Made by a program: the position numbers and the translations under genes. A stretch of 64,000 nt of DNA from Taeniopygia guttata. Its lineage: Eukaryota > Chordata > Aves > Passeriformes > Estrildidae. Position 1 is the first letter of the stretch. Each line of letters starts with the position of its first letter. The stretch covers positions 103,786,501 through 103,850,500 of the forward strand of contig NC_133027.1 in the NCBI RefSeq assembly GCF_048771995.1. Reading direction: 5' to 3'. Under the pieces are notes generated by a model, which worked only from the letters and a program-made list of their open reading frames with translations, was not told the DNA's origin and made no database searches. Shown here one piece after another: positions 26,725 through 39,832 of this stretch.

Positions 26725-29700
26725 ATTAACTTGTACAATGTCAGTGGTAGTGAACTATGCTAATCTCTGCAAAAAAACATAGAGATGTAGCAAAAGTTTT
26801 CTGTGTGCAGGAAAGCCCCTGATTAATCTGAGTAGAAGAAATTAGGTACTCTTTTAAAAAAGTGTGTAGGTCAACAATTTTGGCTAGAGCAGTTGGCCAT
26901 CACATCAGTCCTGCAATGGCTCAGCATAGAAACACAGGGGAAAATTATGCAAACTGTGTTAAAACACTGCCTCCAGTTTCAAAGTAAAGCATCAGAAGTG
27001 ACACCATTTAAAATGTTATATAGTTCCACTCACAAGTCAGAAGGTTACATTTCTTATTCTACCTTCATGGTTTTTTGTCCATGGAATTCTGTAATAGTTT
27101 TGCTGTCAGTGGGATTAAAAGACGTCTCTATGAGAAGGACTGTTCTATTATGTGTGGGTCTCCAGCTATACAGAACTTTGTTAGCTGTGAGTAATCCAAT
27201 AGAAAATTAATTTCCACTAGCTGTTGACATGTTTGAAAATGACCTTCAGAGCCAGATTCAAAACTACTGAGATTCTTACCCCAAATACAGATAGAAGCAG
27301 CGCAATGTTTTGTGGCACTCATTGTCCCTGACCCTAGAGGTTTCTCCCTGGCTCTTGGGAAGTTCAAGCTCCTTGTCTACTTAGGCTTGATCCAGAGCCA
27401 CTGAAACTGTTGGCAGAGCTCTCACTAAGTCCCAAAAGCTGGGTCAGAAAACAGACCATCTGCCTTTTTGTTGAAATTGTGTGAGAGAATGCAAACAGTG
27501 ATACTGTGTGCAGTGGTAGTGGTGCATTCCACAGAAACTGGATGGAAACCACAAGCTTATTTCACTCTGCCCTACCTTCAGATGCAAGTAGCTATCAGTT
27601 GCTACCAGGGCTAATTTAGAGCTAAACAACTTTGGATTCCATGACTAATCAAGTGCCTTCCACCTCCCTCTCCTGTGGTGAATAGCAGAATACTTGATTC
27701 CGTTAGAAATATTGAGGTATTCCTGAAATTCAGATGTTTCTGAAGTTTCAAAGCCTCCACATCCAAACATCAAGACACTGCTGTTGGTTAGGTGATGTGC
27801 AACATGCAAAATCCCTATCTGCCAAAAATGATATATGGAAGAATGGAAAGCAAAACCAGGCAAAAAAGTAGATCACCATGAGAGACATACAGTCTCTTCC
27901 ACATTTGCAGCTACCAAATAAGTTTAAAAAAAAAGAAAATAAAAGAAAAAAAAAAGTGAGAGAATTGTAACTTTGCCATAAAAATTGCAGAAGTAAATTA
28001 AGAGTAGAGTCATCAGGTCCTTCAAAAACAAACTATCCATTTGGAAGGACCAGAGGCTTTTCTCCATGTGAGCTGGTGCAAAGGAGCCAAAATTTCAACC
28101 AAAGAGGTTTACTGTTCATTTCTTCCCCCCACGGACTTTCATAAAGGCAGAGACAAGTCCAGAGGAACAATAGTGCATCAGAATGGTTCAATGGCTGTGG
28201 AATAAATTCAGAGTGACGTAATCAGCGGAAGACTGTGAGCAGGCACTACAAAGATAACACTGTTAAACTTAAAGGCTCAATCTTTCATGGTGCTGAGCAT
28301 TTTCTGAGCACTGCAGCATTCTGGTTCCTAAAGAAAATACACAGCACTAATGAGAATGAGTCTATAAGTTCTCCTGGTGTGGTTGGTCACTCAAGGTGAA
28401 ACAAAAAACACATCTGCTCCCTGATTGTTCAGAAACTCTGCATTCTTTACTTCAGACACCAGAGAGGCTGTTCAGAGATAAGTAAGCTCTCAGACTCTGC
28501 CTGCTGTTGAAAGGCACACACATACCCTTGCATATCTCTATCATATTATTTGGGCATGGGAGAAAAGGACCCCTCTTTGGAAATCTACTCAGCTGTCAGA
28601 TCAACCCCTTTATCTGGTTTCATACCATTAGCTGAGAAGACAAGGATCCCCCTATCAACCCAATTTGGTGTTAACTGATTCAGCTTTCATCAGATTTTTT
28701 TTTTTTCCTGAACTCAGAAGAAACCCAAAAGCCAGATCTTTGAGGGCTTTCCAAATGAGGTCCAAAAAATCTCACTTGGCAAAACACTTTGTGTAGGGAT
28801 GTATTCAAATGTGCAGAAATGTCCCCATAAGTGAAATGATACCATGAAGTGAAATGGTGGGTGCAAAATGAGTGGCCTGGGCTGTGCACATAAGGCAGCA
28901 CAATTACTACTCTCTGTTCTGGATTTAAAAACCTGCCTTCCAGCCCTAACAGGATTCTTTGGTGAGGACAATAAAAAGAGCTATAAGTGTATTCATTTGT
29001 ATTTTTCTGAACCCTCAAAGTACTAATAGCCAGAGGAAGAGCTAGTTAAGTAAGCAGCATAATTTTCTTTTGACGAATTTGGTTCATAAATTAACTTGTG
29101 CTGCCTTGAACACAGCTAAGGAATTGTTGCAGCTTTGATACTTAGATTCCAGTTGCAGGTTTAAAGATATTATTCTTCCAACAGGGGCTCTGGAGATTTG
29201 TGCAGTAACACATTACTAGCCATGAGTAAGGATGCAAGGATCTGGACTTAAGCTAACAGAAGTGATGATGTGTGAAAGGCTTCTGCTTCATTTTGACATG
29301 GTGATACAAGGGATAGGCAGATTTTGGGACAGACCATCTTTATCTGTCTGGCAGTCCAGGGATTTAGGCTATGTCTATCACTCTGGCATTTCTGTGTGCT
29401 CAGACAGCATCTGCAGGAAACATTCCCAATTATTCTCCAAGTAAAGTGGTCAGGGATGGTTATCCCAAGAGGGACCCCCAGAAGAGCTTAATTTCATTTA
29501 CAGAGGAGGTACTTGTGGGGAAGCAGAGAAAAAGGTGTTAGGGAAAAGTACAATCTTAATGTAGAAGTTAGTTCAGACTCTCCACTTGGAGTGCCTTAAA
29601 AGGAATTGCACTCATTACACCCTGGACTCTCAAATGGAGCCACCCTGCCTGAGCAGCTAAAAATGGTGCCCTACAAGGAATCCTACTTAAAGAGAGTTCC

Positions 29701-32700
29701 CTGGATGTAAAACTCCACCTTACACCACCTCATGCATGCAAAGAAGGTCTGTACCCCTCTCTGCCCAAGACATACTCTGTCTCTCAAGCTGCCCTGTATA
29801 CTTGGAGTCAGGGAGACTTGGCCCCTCACTGCCAAAACTCCAACCAATCCACAAGAAAAAGATTCCCATGTGTCCTTCACAGAACAAAGGCATCCCAGGC
29901 ATGCTGGAGTCACCTGGTTGGTCAGCACTCACTTCAACCACGCTGCTAGTGTGAAATCTTGATTTTTTACCATAAGAAAGAAATTTTACGGTGCAATTTT
30001 TTACATCAGGTTAAGGTTTGAACCTCCCTACCTTGACAGAATCTCTGTAACATCCAATTTTTATGGGTACCTGAAGAGTCCCTCTGGAATACTAATGTTC
30101 TCTGGTTCTTTAAGTGTATATTGCATCACAAACATATTTTTACTGGTGTTTGATGGCTGCTTCATTTGCCAGCTACTCATATCAAATTTATGGAAGGTTA
30201 TTTCTGAGTGATATAAATGTGGGAAATCCCTTTTGTTGAGACATGGCATTAATCATGTTAGAGCCTAGATCGCTATGCCCTTAGACCAAGATATACTGCT
30301 TCAGTGTCTACAGCCAGCTCCTAAAAATACACCATCTTCTGACTGATTTTATGCTTCAGAAATGGGTGGGATAACCTGGTTCTTTAATGATCCACTGTCA
30401 CTTCAGCATTATCTCTTCCTTTCCCCCCCATAGTGTCTATACCTTTGCATATTTAAGACAGTGTGTGGAAAGAGTGACGTGGGAACTGCCTCGTTCTGAG
30501 CATCAATACAACTCATAGCAGTGGCAGCAGGGATGCCAGTACAGGTCAGTATCAAATTAAGGCATTTCTTAGCATTTATGTGAGTGTATTCCCAGATTAG
30601 GAGCAACCAGCACTCTCAGTAATCTCCATTAGTGACAGCCAGGTCTGTCTCCTGCTATCCACAATCATACACCACAAAAAGAAGGGTGGCACACAGCCTC
30701 CACAAGGACATTCTGCTTCTTTATGCAGTCATGACCTGGATTCCATGGAAAAAAGGGGCTTAGTCCACCCACATCAGTCATGAATTCTCCTACCTTACGG
30801 GATGGTATTTAATCAGCAGGGAGGGCACAGGCATAACACCTGAGTATTTTAGTGCTGGATTTTAGCCTTTCCTTATGGCAAAGACTGTTCCAACAAGCCC
30901 CATGTCTTGGAGGTGCACCTAACATCTGCTGCAAAGGAATCGTATCGTATCGTATCATATCATATCATATCATATCATATCATATCATATCAATCATATC
31001 AATAATATTATATATCAATCATATCATATAATATCATATCATTTTATGGGACTGAACCATATAATCTCTCAAGTGTATTTTTATTTTTGTCTTATATTTG
31101 CATGCTGATTAGCAGCCCCTTCTGCTCTTCCCATGTATGTTAATCTGCATGGACACTCAGTGCATGAGAGCCTAGAGGTTTTTTTATTGAGTCTCTGACT
31201 CTTTTCTTTACCTATGTCTATGAAATTAGGTCTGCTGGGATCCAGCTGAACCTCCTTCAATCTGTCTCTGGTCTCTCTCACTCATCCTCCCATTATCTCT
31301 CTTGTTCTGCTACAGGTCTAGAGCCAGAAAATTGTCTACCACCTGGTGGGGGTCATGCCAGGCCCACTGTTAAAGTGACAAGAGTAGGCTAATTAAGTGC
31401 CACTAAATCACCCAGAAATCTGTCCCCACACTGCTGCACCTAAAATTGTTCGTGAATATTTTCCAAAGATTGTTCCATTAAGTCTTCACTGACTTGAATC
31501 TGGTGCTTGGGAAAAATCTGTCTGGATAAGACCTTCCAACATGATGACTACAAAGTGCAGGGCTGCCACATCATACATCTGAGCTATGCAGTGCAGCATG
31601 CAGTTGACCTGCACATCTACAGTAAGTCTGACACATTCTACAGCCATGGACTCTTGGAACAAATCATCTCTGTACCACTTGTGCAAAGATTTTGATGTCT
31701 ATAGAAATGCTCTTTCCTGTGGGATTTCCAGGTTAATCGCACAAAACTAGTAGGCAATATATTACACTTACAAGCAATGCACTGTCACTAAAACTTTTAG
31801 GCCAGGAAGGTCATGTCTGATCATCTTTCCAAGGAAAATTCTCTATTTAATTCCTCCACTGGTGAAAAACATCAGAAATAGACAAGCACGTGTCAGTAAA
31901 TCTCTTCTGCTTCACACTGTCGTGCATCTGCCCCCCTGCAGCACAGTGGGAACTGGACTGGATTCTGCAAGAGATCTGAGCACTGAACTCAGAGGTCTGG
32001 AGAGCATTGGTCCTAGCACTGAGAGAGTAGCTCTCTCCAGCCCAGTCCAACATTAATCCCACAAGTAAGTAGGCCAATTTGTGCCAAACATGGTTTTTCC
32101 TCTCCTGTGTCAAGACCACCCACCAGCACAGAGCATTGAATAGCAGCTATGACAGGAAGATTTTAACCTCAGCTAATGGAAACCAGAAGGTGACAGACTC
32201 ATTTTCTTACTACCAGTTTTCTTAGGACTGAACAGACAATTATTTTCTTGAAACTGCTTCTGTGTACTAAATTGCATGGACTATCTCCAAAGAGCAGTGA
32301 CAACTCAGTAAGCTGTGTGTAAGCTGGGTTACCTCTCTCGCCAACCCACAAACTGCTCTCAGTAACCCTGCAGTGGTGTTGACAGACTCCAGAAATAGCC
32401 ATGAATAGTGTTTTCTTACTAGAAGTCAGGTCTGGGTTGTGTCAATGAGGGAGGTGAATTAAAAATGACAGGAAGAGCCATTCCAAGGGGTCTCATCCCT
32501 CTCTACACACAGTCTCCAAAGGTGGCACTGAACCATTTCCTGCATGCAGCCTCTTGTAAACATGGGGGATCCCTTTTGAAGCTGGAACTGGGGGTGCCTG
32601 GCACCTTTTTTGCTTCCTACTTCTCCAGTATTTCTCCTCACATTCCTTCACTGTTAAATGAATGGCACGACTTTCTCAATGTTTTCTTTTTCCTAACACT

Positions 32701-35700
32701 TTCTTACAGTTTTCATTTAATTTTACTGCAAGGGCACCCATCCTAGTTTATGTCACAATAGACGGACAGCAATAGTGCAGTTTAACTAAAATAACATGCT
32801 AAACAGCGCTACATGTTGACGGAGTCATGATGGATAAAATGTGGAGTGTTTTGGTGGTTTACATCTTCAAAGAAGAGCTGGCAAGTGTACAACGTGACAA
32901 ATGTATTTAAGAATCTATGCCATTCAAATGATACCACCACATGTCTGTTTGGGATTTTTCCCGTCTAAATGTGGGAATATGGGCACAGATTCACTTGCAT
33001 ACTGTGTTCTTCTGACATAAAGTGTCGGCATCTCCGAGGGTGTGTCGGTGGCACCTGATGCCACCAGACACACGCTGCAAAGGAGACAGCCGAAATAAGC
33101 GTACATTATGTGTGCCAGGCAGTCCTCATTTGTTTATTTCAGGCAAAAAAGAGGGGATGGTGCTCAAAATACTCTCACTGGAAATTTGTATCAGCATGAG
33201 AAAGAGAAAAAAGTATCATTTGCATTTCAAGGCATTGCAAGTCCCTATCCTAGCTGAAATTGTCGGCATTTATGGTACAAAGAGACCAGCTCCTGATGTG
33301 AACGACAACGATGTAAAAAACCTCACTAATTCGCGTCATCTTGATGGAATTATTCTGCATTTACACCAGTTTCACTAAGATGGAAGCTGGCTCATGGTCT
33401 TTACACATATAAATTTTGTGTCTTTTTCTCCTATTGTTTGCCACTATAAACCACCTCCTTTGTTTATTATTTTTTATTTGTGCAATGTATTCATATTCTC
33501 AGAGTCCATCTGCTAAAAGTATCCTATTTAAAAGAAGATGGCATCATTAGCTACCCTCTCTCGCTATAAAGAAAGGAGCAGTTCCCATATTTTTGCCCAG
33601 TTCAGTGGCTCAGTGGATGCACTAATCTTGCTGAACACTTCAGTTTAGATGGTATATCAATGAGGCATTCAAACAGAGCAGTTTATACACAAAAATTCTG
33701 TCTGCTTTGTAAAAGATTATCCTTTTATAAACACTCTGCGGAAAACATAAAAGCAAATAGGGGACAGCACATAGGACAGGAAAGATGTTAGAAGGGAGAT
33801 TAATACTGAATGGGTCGAAATGAATGGTGCTTACCAAAACGAGGTCCAGATACTTTGGCTGCAGTGAAACATAAATAATGGGAATGACACATCGTTTATT
33901 CGGGATAATGAGTTGATCCGAAGTAGGGGCCTAGAACAAGAGATTAAAGATTAAATATCCATCTCCTGATGAATATCAGTAGCAAACTTTAACCTTTTCC
34001 TTCCAAAAGCACAATTTCTTTGAACAATCATGTCAGCACAACACAGTGAAGAAATGGGATAAAGCAAACTTAAATCTCATTCTTATCCTTATCCTGAAAG
34101 AAAACACTGCTTCATATTTTAAGACGCAGTAGTGCATTTTTATTTCCAGGCTTGTAACTCTTTTGGAATAATTATATGAGAACACAAAGATTTTGCTTGA
34201 TGTTTTGTATTAGAAAAATCTGGCTTTAGCATTTATTGCTTATATTATAGTCCTCTGCAATAACTGAAGAAAGAACATGCCCATCCTGAACATTCACTTG
34301 GGTGGAGAGATAATGACAAAAAGCAGCCTGCTGGAAAAGCACAGCATACCACATGCCGAATCAGAGTCTTGAATGCAAGGAGGACTTGGAAGATGTCACA
34401 AGCTTTGGATTAGGAAGGGCTGGAAGTGTAGCGAAGGGGGGAAAGGCACAGACAACTGGGGACAGCAGGCTGACTGTACTGCAGTGCTGGCAACCTGTCC
34501 AAGCTGGTCAATTAGTGGTACTTCTAGCTCAAGATGCTGTACTGCAACTGAGGCAGAAGACATAGGACAAGCGGGAATCTGGATAGCTGTGGCTTGCCCA
34601 GAACTTGGAACAGAGCAGCTGCTGGATGCATGCAGCCAGCCAAGCCCTGCATTGTGGTTTTGTTGCTGATGGCTGCCTCCTGCAAGAGGGATAAAACTGG
34701 GGACAGAGGGAGGAGGGGGCGAGACTTTCAAATGACATTTAGAAAACAGCCAAGCTAGAATGCAGGAGCGCATTCAACATGCTCTCACCTGCTTCATGGA
34801 AAGGGGTTTACTCCATAAGCAAAAGGAGTTTGTGGTTTCATTCCACTCCCTAGAGAATGTGCTGTCCCGGTGCCAAACCAGCACGCATGTACAGCTGGCA
34901 GTTTCTCTGCAGAAGAAGCCTCGTACTGGAAGCTGTGGAAAAGTATCCATTTTTTCTTGGTAAATATTTGCATGCAAAACCAGATATTCCCATAGGTTTT
35001 TGCAAGGCTCTGCAAACTAGTTAGAGGGAAGGATTTTTGGATTTGTGCTGGGGAGTGTGCATGCACAGACAGGCAGTTTCAAGGAGGACATGGTCCTGGG
35101 GGCTAAGATCACTGAAATGGTGTCTTGAAGGACACTGAATACCATTCAGACAGCAAGACTCACATTTTGCAAAATTTACATTTTGGCAACAGAACAAAAA
35201 TATAGCCATTTCACATTGTCCTTTTACACCATGAATTCAGATAGAATTTGATGTGTTTTTCTCCCCTCTTGGGTAAATATGTGAGTCCTGTAAGGCACCT
35301 TTCCTCATAGGCTGTCCTATACCAGCATCACTCCACTGCCTTCATCCTAAAATGTCCTGAAACCTCCTGCTGCTGCATCACAGTAAATCCACCAAGAACA
35401 GGACCACAAGGTCAAACAAATGCAAGTGAAGGAAGAGCACTTAGGGTGCTGGGCTGGTAGAGGGGGCAGAGCTGACAAATCAATAGTAAGGGTGTGAACA
35501 GAAGACATATGGCTGGTTATCATCATGGCCAGCCAGGACCAGGCTCTGCAGGGCTTGGCTTGCCCAGGCAGTCCATGCTGGACAGCAGGTTGGGTTTTCC
35601 ACCGCTGCTTGCCATGGCAAAAGGAAGGGGAGGTCGGCCTCAGTGCCAAAGCAGCAGCCTCTCCTCTGGGGAACCAAAGCACTGCTCTCCAGGGACAGGG

Positions 35701-38661
35701 ACCACTGTGCTTGGCTCAGCTGCTCTGCCCATTTTCAGCACCCTGCACTGATTTCCAGCCAGACAGGCTTTTATCCTTGAGATATGAGCAGCGACTTTCC
35801 TTTTATTCAGAAAGAAGCATCCATTTTCAAGCATTATCACAGCACAGATAATAAATATTACAAACAGCAGAGCTGTGAGGGGATGCCAGAGCCCTGCTGC
35901 TGATTGATGCCTGACCTCTGCAAAGCCCACATCACTGTGTCACAGCACAGTGCTTGTCTGCGCAAAGGGGACCATCGGCCCAGGGGCACACAGTGTTGCA
36001 GAAGGGGCAGGACCCCTCTGCCACATGTGCTCCTCCTCTCAGAGGGCCAAGGGATTCCTCACGTAGCAAAAGACACTCCCTGTAAGGTCTGAAGGGCATA
36101 TTTGGAGGATTCTGCCTTGAAAGTTGTTATAGACACACACACAACAATCCATGTATGTTGTAGGAGAGAGAGCATGGTCCCAAAGGCCCCCAAGTGTGGC
36201 ACAGAGTGGTGCTCCTGAGGTGCTCCTGGTGGTCCCAAGATTCCTGACAGACTGCATTGACCTTTTTTAGGGAGGGAACTGATGGCACTGGGCCTCCTGG
36301 CTCACTTCACCTCATCTCACCTCACGTCACCTCACTACTAAGGAAGAGGAAGAGCAGCTCCCAGATGATTCCAGCACATGGTACTGGGCTCTTGTACTTA
36401 GGAAGTATTTGTAACTTGATTTAAAATTATCCCTTAGTAATTTAAAGATGGCGACGAGAGTGGCATGAGACAGAGAACAGCCTATTTTAGGAGGATTTGT
36501 CCGAATTCAGTGGGTAGAAGTGAGTTTTCCAGGGCTGCTTTCAGTATGTTACTGGAAGCTCAACTTTTGAGCTGAAATCCCAAGAGTTTTTATTCATGGA
36601 GACCTCTCTGCCTGGACATCTGATTATGCATAGGAGTGAGGATTTTGGGGTTGTAAAATTAGATGGAAAATGTCCACTCTGGGAGAGAAAGCACAAGTTT
36701 CTTGTGCAACTGCTCTGGGAGGAACCAAAACTCAGGTGTTCACAGCTTGACTTTCACAAGGGAATTATACTTTGAAGCATCTGTGAATAAATCTGTGCAA
36801 ACAAACATGAGTTTTCTTAGCAAACTGCCCCAGCACCCATATCCACTGTGCAGTTTGTAGGCTGGGAGCGTGGCAGATCATGGTGCCACCCAAGTGCTCC
36901 CCTACAGCCACCCCCATAGTGTACCCCAAGTACAGCACCTCTTTCCCTGGGCTTGCTGCACCATCTATGGAAAGAAAACAGCTCATACAAACAGCTGAGG
37001 TGAGTCTCACCAAAAACCACTTGTCTTTCTTCTTTGATTACTTGAATCTGCCCTGCACAATATTTTATTATGAGCATGTCACTAATGGTGTAGGTATTGA
37101 TACAGAATCTGTGTTTTTACAGGTGTGAATGGTTTGCCAAGTCCTCACATATTCTAATTCAAATCATCGTGTAATTTTTGACAGTGCAAGCCTTTAAGGA
37201 AACAAAAGAGTTTTTACAGTGCCAGTGTGAGTTTACTAGATCTGTATTAACAATTTAGCATCCAGAGGGCTTCAATTGGGCATAACTACCAGAAATTTAA
37301 TTCTCTTAGATCATAGGATGGGAAACTTAGAGCCTGTCCGACATCTTTGGACATTGAACCTGATTCCAAGTGTCACCCCAAGCAGCCATGGAATATGGGG
37401 ACATTTCAACTTGTATCTGGTTACAGATCTGAAATCTGGATTTAGGTCCAGTAACTAGCAGCAGTAGACAGATATGCACCAACAAACCTTACCCACACCA
37501 CTCTAAGATGGATATGGCCTGTCTGCACCTAGTCCAGCTCAGGCAGCAGGACTGCAGAGCACCTTGTGGCAGCCTGATCAAGGGCAGCTAGAAAGGTCCT
37601 GAGGGGTGCCGGAGGGTTTGGCAGCAAGGAGCAGAGCACGAGGGGCTCTACAGACAGGCTGTCCTCCTTCTGCCCCTCGGGGGTCAAGCAATACCCGTCC
37701 TGGCAATTCCCTTCACATCAAAGGAGCCTCCAGAGGCCCTGCTGAGGGTCGTGAGGGGCTGCAATACCAGCGTAAATCTGCTTGAGCTGAGTTAGCAGTG
37801 TGCTCACATATGGTCTTGGATTGTACCTTTCCACAAACCAGCTGTACCTCTCAAAAAAATACATACTGGGCACAGCTCAGAATTGCATCTTTCTAGAGAT
37901 TGTTTCCATCTGCACATCACAAAGGATATATTGATTTAGCTACACTCCTGAGATCAGAGTGGAAACACTGTATAGTTGGGAAGCAGACACATATGCTGCT
38001 TATCAAAGCTATACATACGGTACAAAAAGATATCAGTGTGGAGAGCAACCAGCTATATTTGCACTAGCACACAACCTGTCCTGTAATTCTCTAAAACAAA
38101 GGAAAAAGAAGGGCTGAATGCTACTGTTCCTGAGCGACACAAGTGGCATGTGAGGAGCCCACCAATCCCAGCTGAATTCATTGACATGAAGGATCTAAGG
38201 AGTTGACAATTGCTGTAGCTCTCAAGGATTGCTCCCAAAGCCTGTGTATTTATTTGTTTGTTTGTTTGTTTTCATTTCTTGGAGCTGCAGAGAAATTGAC
38301 ACAATGGGAAAGAATATCCAGATGATCTTCAAGTGGAACTTGTCACCAGAGCAAGGCTGTGTTCTCTCTGCAAAGCCCCTTCATCCATCCACAAGGAGAA
38401 CAAGTTACATAATCCTCAAAATACACGGCATCTGTGTTTGCAGATGGTAATATAAGTCCAAAAATTACAGAGCAAGAAAGTGAGCTACCTAGATCATGCA
38501 GTGCCACTGTGTGCTGGCAGTGTACATACCTCAAAATGGTGCAGGAAGGTGTCAGTAAAATGGTCACTTGTGGAGGCAGAGAGGACACTGTGGTCTCCTG
38601 CAGCACTAGTCTTCCCTGGTGTCTCTGGGAAAATGGAGAACAGGGAAAGTCACTAGTGGAA
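26725..38661. other. Gene-poor intergenic stretch, no gene seen
   Basis: About 11.9 kb without a recognisable exon. It includes the (TATCA)n array at 30941-31044, a motif-rich block retaining CpGs at about 32760-33390, an isolated YY1-type site near 36446, a CACCTCA-like short repeat at about 36303-36338, and a moderately GC-rich patch at about 37550-37760. Open frames are short and do not resemble known proteins. Confidence 0.55.
30941..31044 (+). repeat. (TATCA)n pentanucleotide array with CGTAT start
   Basis: About 104 bp of pentamer repeats. The left edge has three CGTAT units, then about eight pure CATAT units, then an imperfect part broken by ATCAATCATATC and ATAATATTAT variants. The change from CGTAT to CATAT is what CpG deamination read on the other strand would produce, so the left units may preserve the older form. 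Confidence 0.9.
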
Positions 38662-39003
38662 AATCATAGAATCATTTGGGTTGGAAGAGGCCTTTAAGAT
38701 CACCGAGATTGACTGTGAACCCAGCATGGCCAAGTCCACCACTGGACTGTGGCCCTAAGTGAGTTTACTAGATGTGTGTTGCAGTGTACAACTATGTCTT
38801 TTAAATATCTCCCAAGTTACTGACCCAACCTCTTTCCTGTTCCATCCGGCTGTGTGACAACTTTTTCAATGAAGAATTTTTTCCTAACATCCAATCTGAA
38901 CCTCTCCTGGCTCAACTTGAAGCCATTTCCTCTTGTCCTGGCCCTTGTTACTTGGGAGAAGAGACTGACCCCCTCCTTGCTACAATTTCTTTTAAGTTAG
39001 TTG
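38662..39003 (-). mobile_element. CR1 LINE 3' end, antisense
   Basis: Begins AATCATAGAATCATTTGGGT and continues 'tggaagaggcctttaagatcac', then 'aacccagcatggccaagtccaccactggac', 'aaatatctccc', 'gaattttttcctaacatccaatctgaacctctcctgg' and 'ttcctcttgtcctggccctt'. These are the standard antisense signatures of the CR1 3' end. The 5' truncation point is near 39003. It is one of the better preserved copies in the window. Confidence 0.93.
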
Positions 39004-39399
39004 AATAAGCATATATAGAATGATCCTTGTAGTTATTTGAGATATTTTCTGGCTTGTAGTTTTGCAGTTTAGCCTAAACCAGGCCACGGTTAGCAGGAAT
39101 GTCTCTGGGTGTGGGAGTAAAGGATGGTTAAGTTCCTCTCTTTCCTTACCACCATCCACTTTTGTACCTCTCCTAAAACTCAAGCTCCTTCTCCAGCAGC
39201 GCTGAGTCAGCAGCACGCATCCCATCAGCGATCCTCAGTCACTTCTGTGCAGTGCAAAGTCCTTGGGCTGAGTTTAAATGTCTGCTAAACAGTTTAAGCC
39301 AAATTTCCTTTGCTGCAGAGCCCCTGCATTGAAGTCATCAAACAACACGCTATGGCTGTTGTATGTGTATCCACAGAAGATTTCTTTCCCTAGACAAAA

Positions 39400-39832
39400 T
39401 GATCAGAGGGATGAAACCCCTCCCTGACAAGGACAGAGTAAAAGAATTGGGATTGTTCAGCCTGGAAAAGAGAACACTCCAGGGTGACTTTTTTGCTGTA
39501 TTTTAGCACTTACAGGGAGTCAACAAGAAAGAAGTAGGCAGAGTTTTCAATAGGCTCAGTAGTGATAGAGCAAGAGTTAGTAAGGGTTTTAAACTGAAGA
39601 AAGTTATTCATATTCAGGCTACAGATAAAGGAAGAACTTATTTACAGTGAGGGTGGCAAAATACTGGCAAAGGTTGCACAGAGAGGTGGTAAATGCCCCA
39701 TCCCTGGAAGGTCAATTGGGTGGGACTCTGGGCAACCTGATCTAGCTGAACATGAACCTGATCATTGCAGAGGGGTTGGACTACATGACCTTTCAAGGGC
39801 CCTTCCAACCCAAACTATTTTATGATTCTGCA
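39400..39832 (+). mobile_element. CR1 LINE 3' end, sense orientation
   Basis: Diverged CR1 tail containing 'gattgttcagcctggaaaagagaacactccagg', 'gtgagggtggcaaaatactgg', 'ccatccctggaagg', 'gggttggactacatgaccttt', 'cccttccaaccc' and the end 'tatgattctg'. Together with the antisense copy ending near 39003 it forms a pair with 5' ends facing each other across about 400 bp, which could pair as a weak hairpin in a transcript. Confidence 0.88.

Noticed and set aside
30941..31044. Possible CRISPR-like array
   Set aside because: It is a simple pentamer microsatellite without spacers, in vertebrate DNA.
33022..33378. 118-codon open frame in a motif-rich block
   Set aside because: No known domain or homologue is recognisable. 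The retained CpGs and motifs are better read as regulatory sequence, though a codon-substitution test would settle it.
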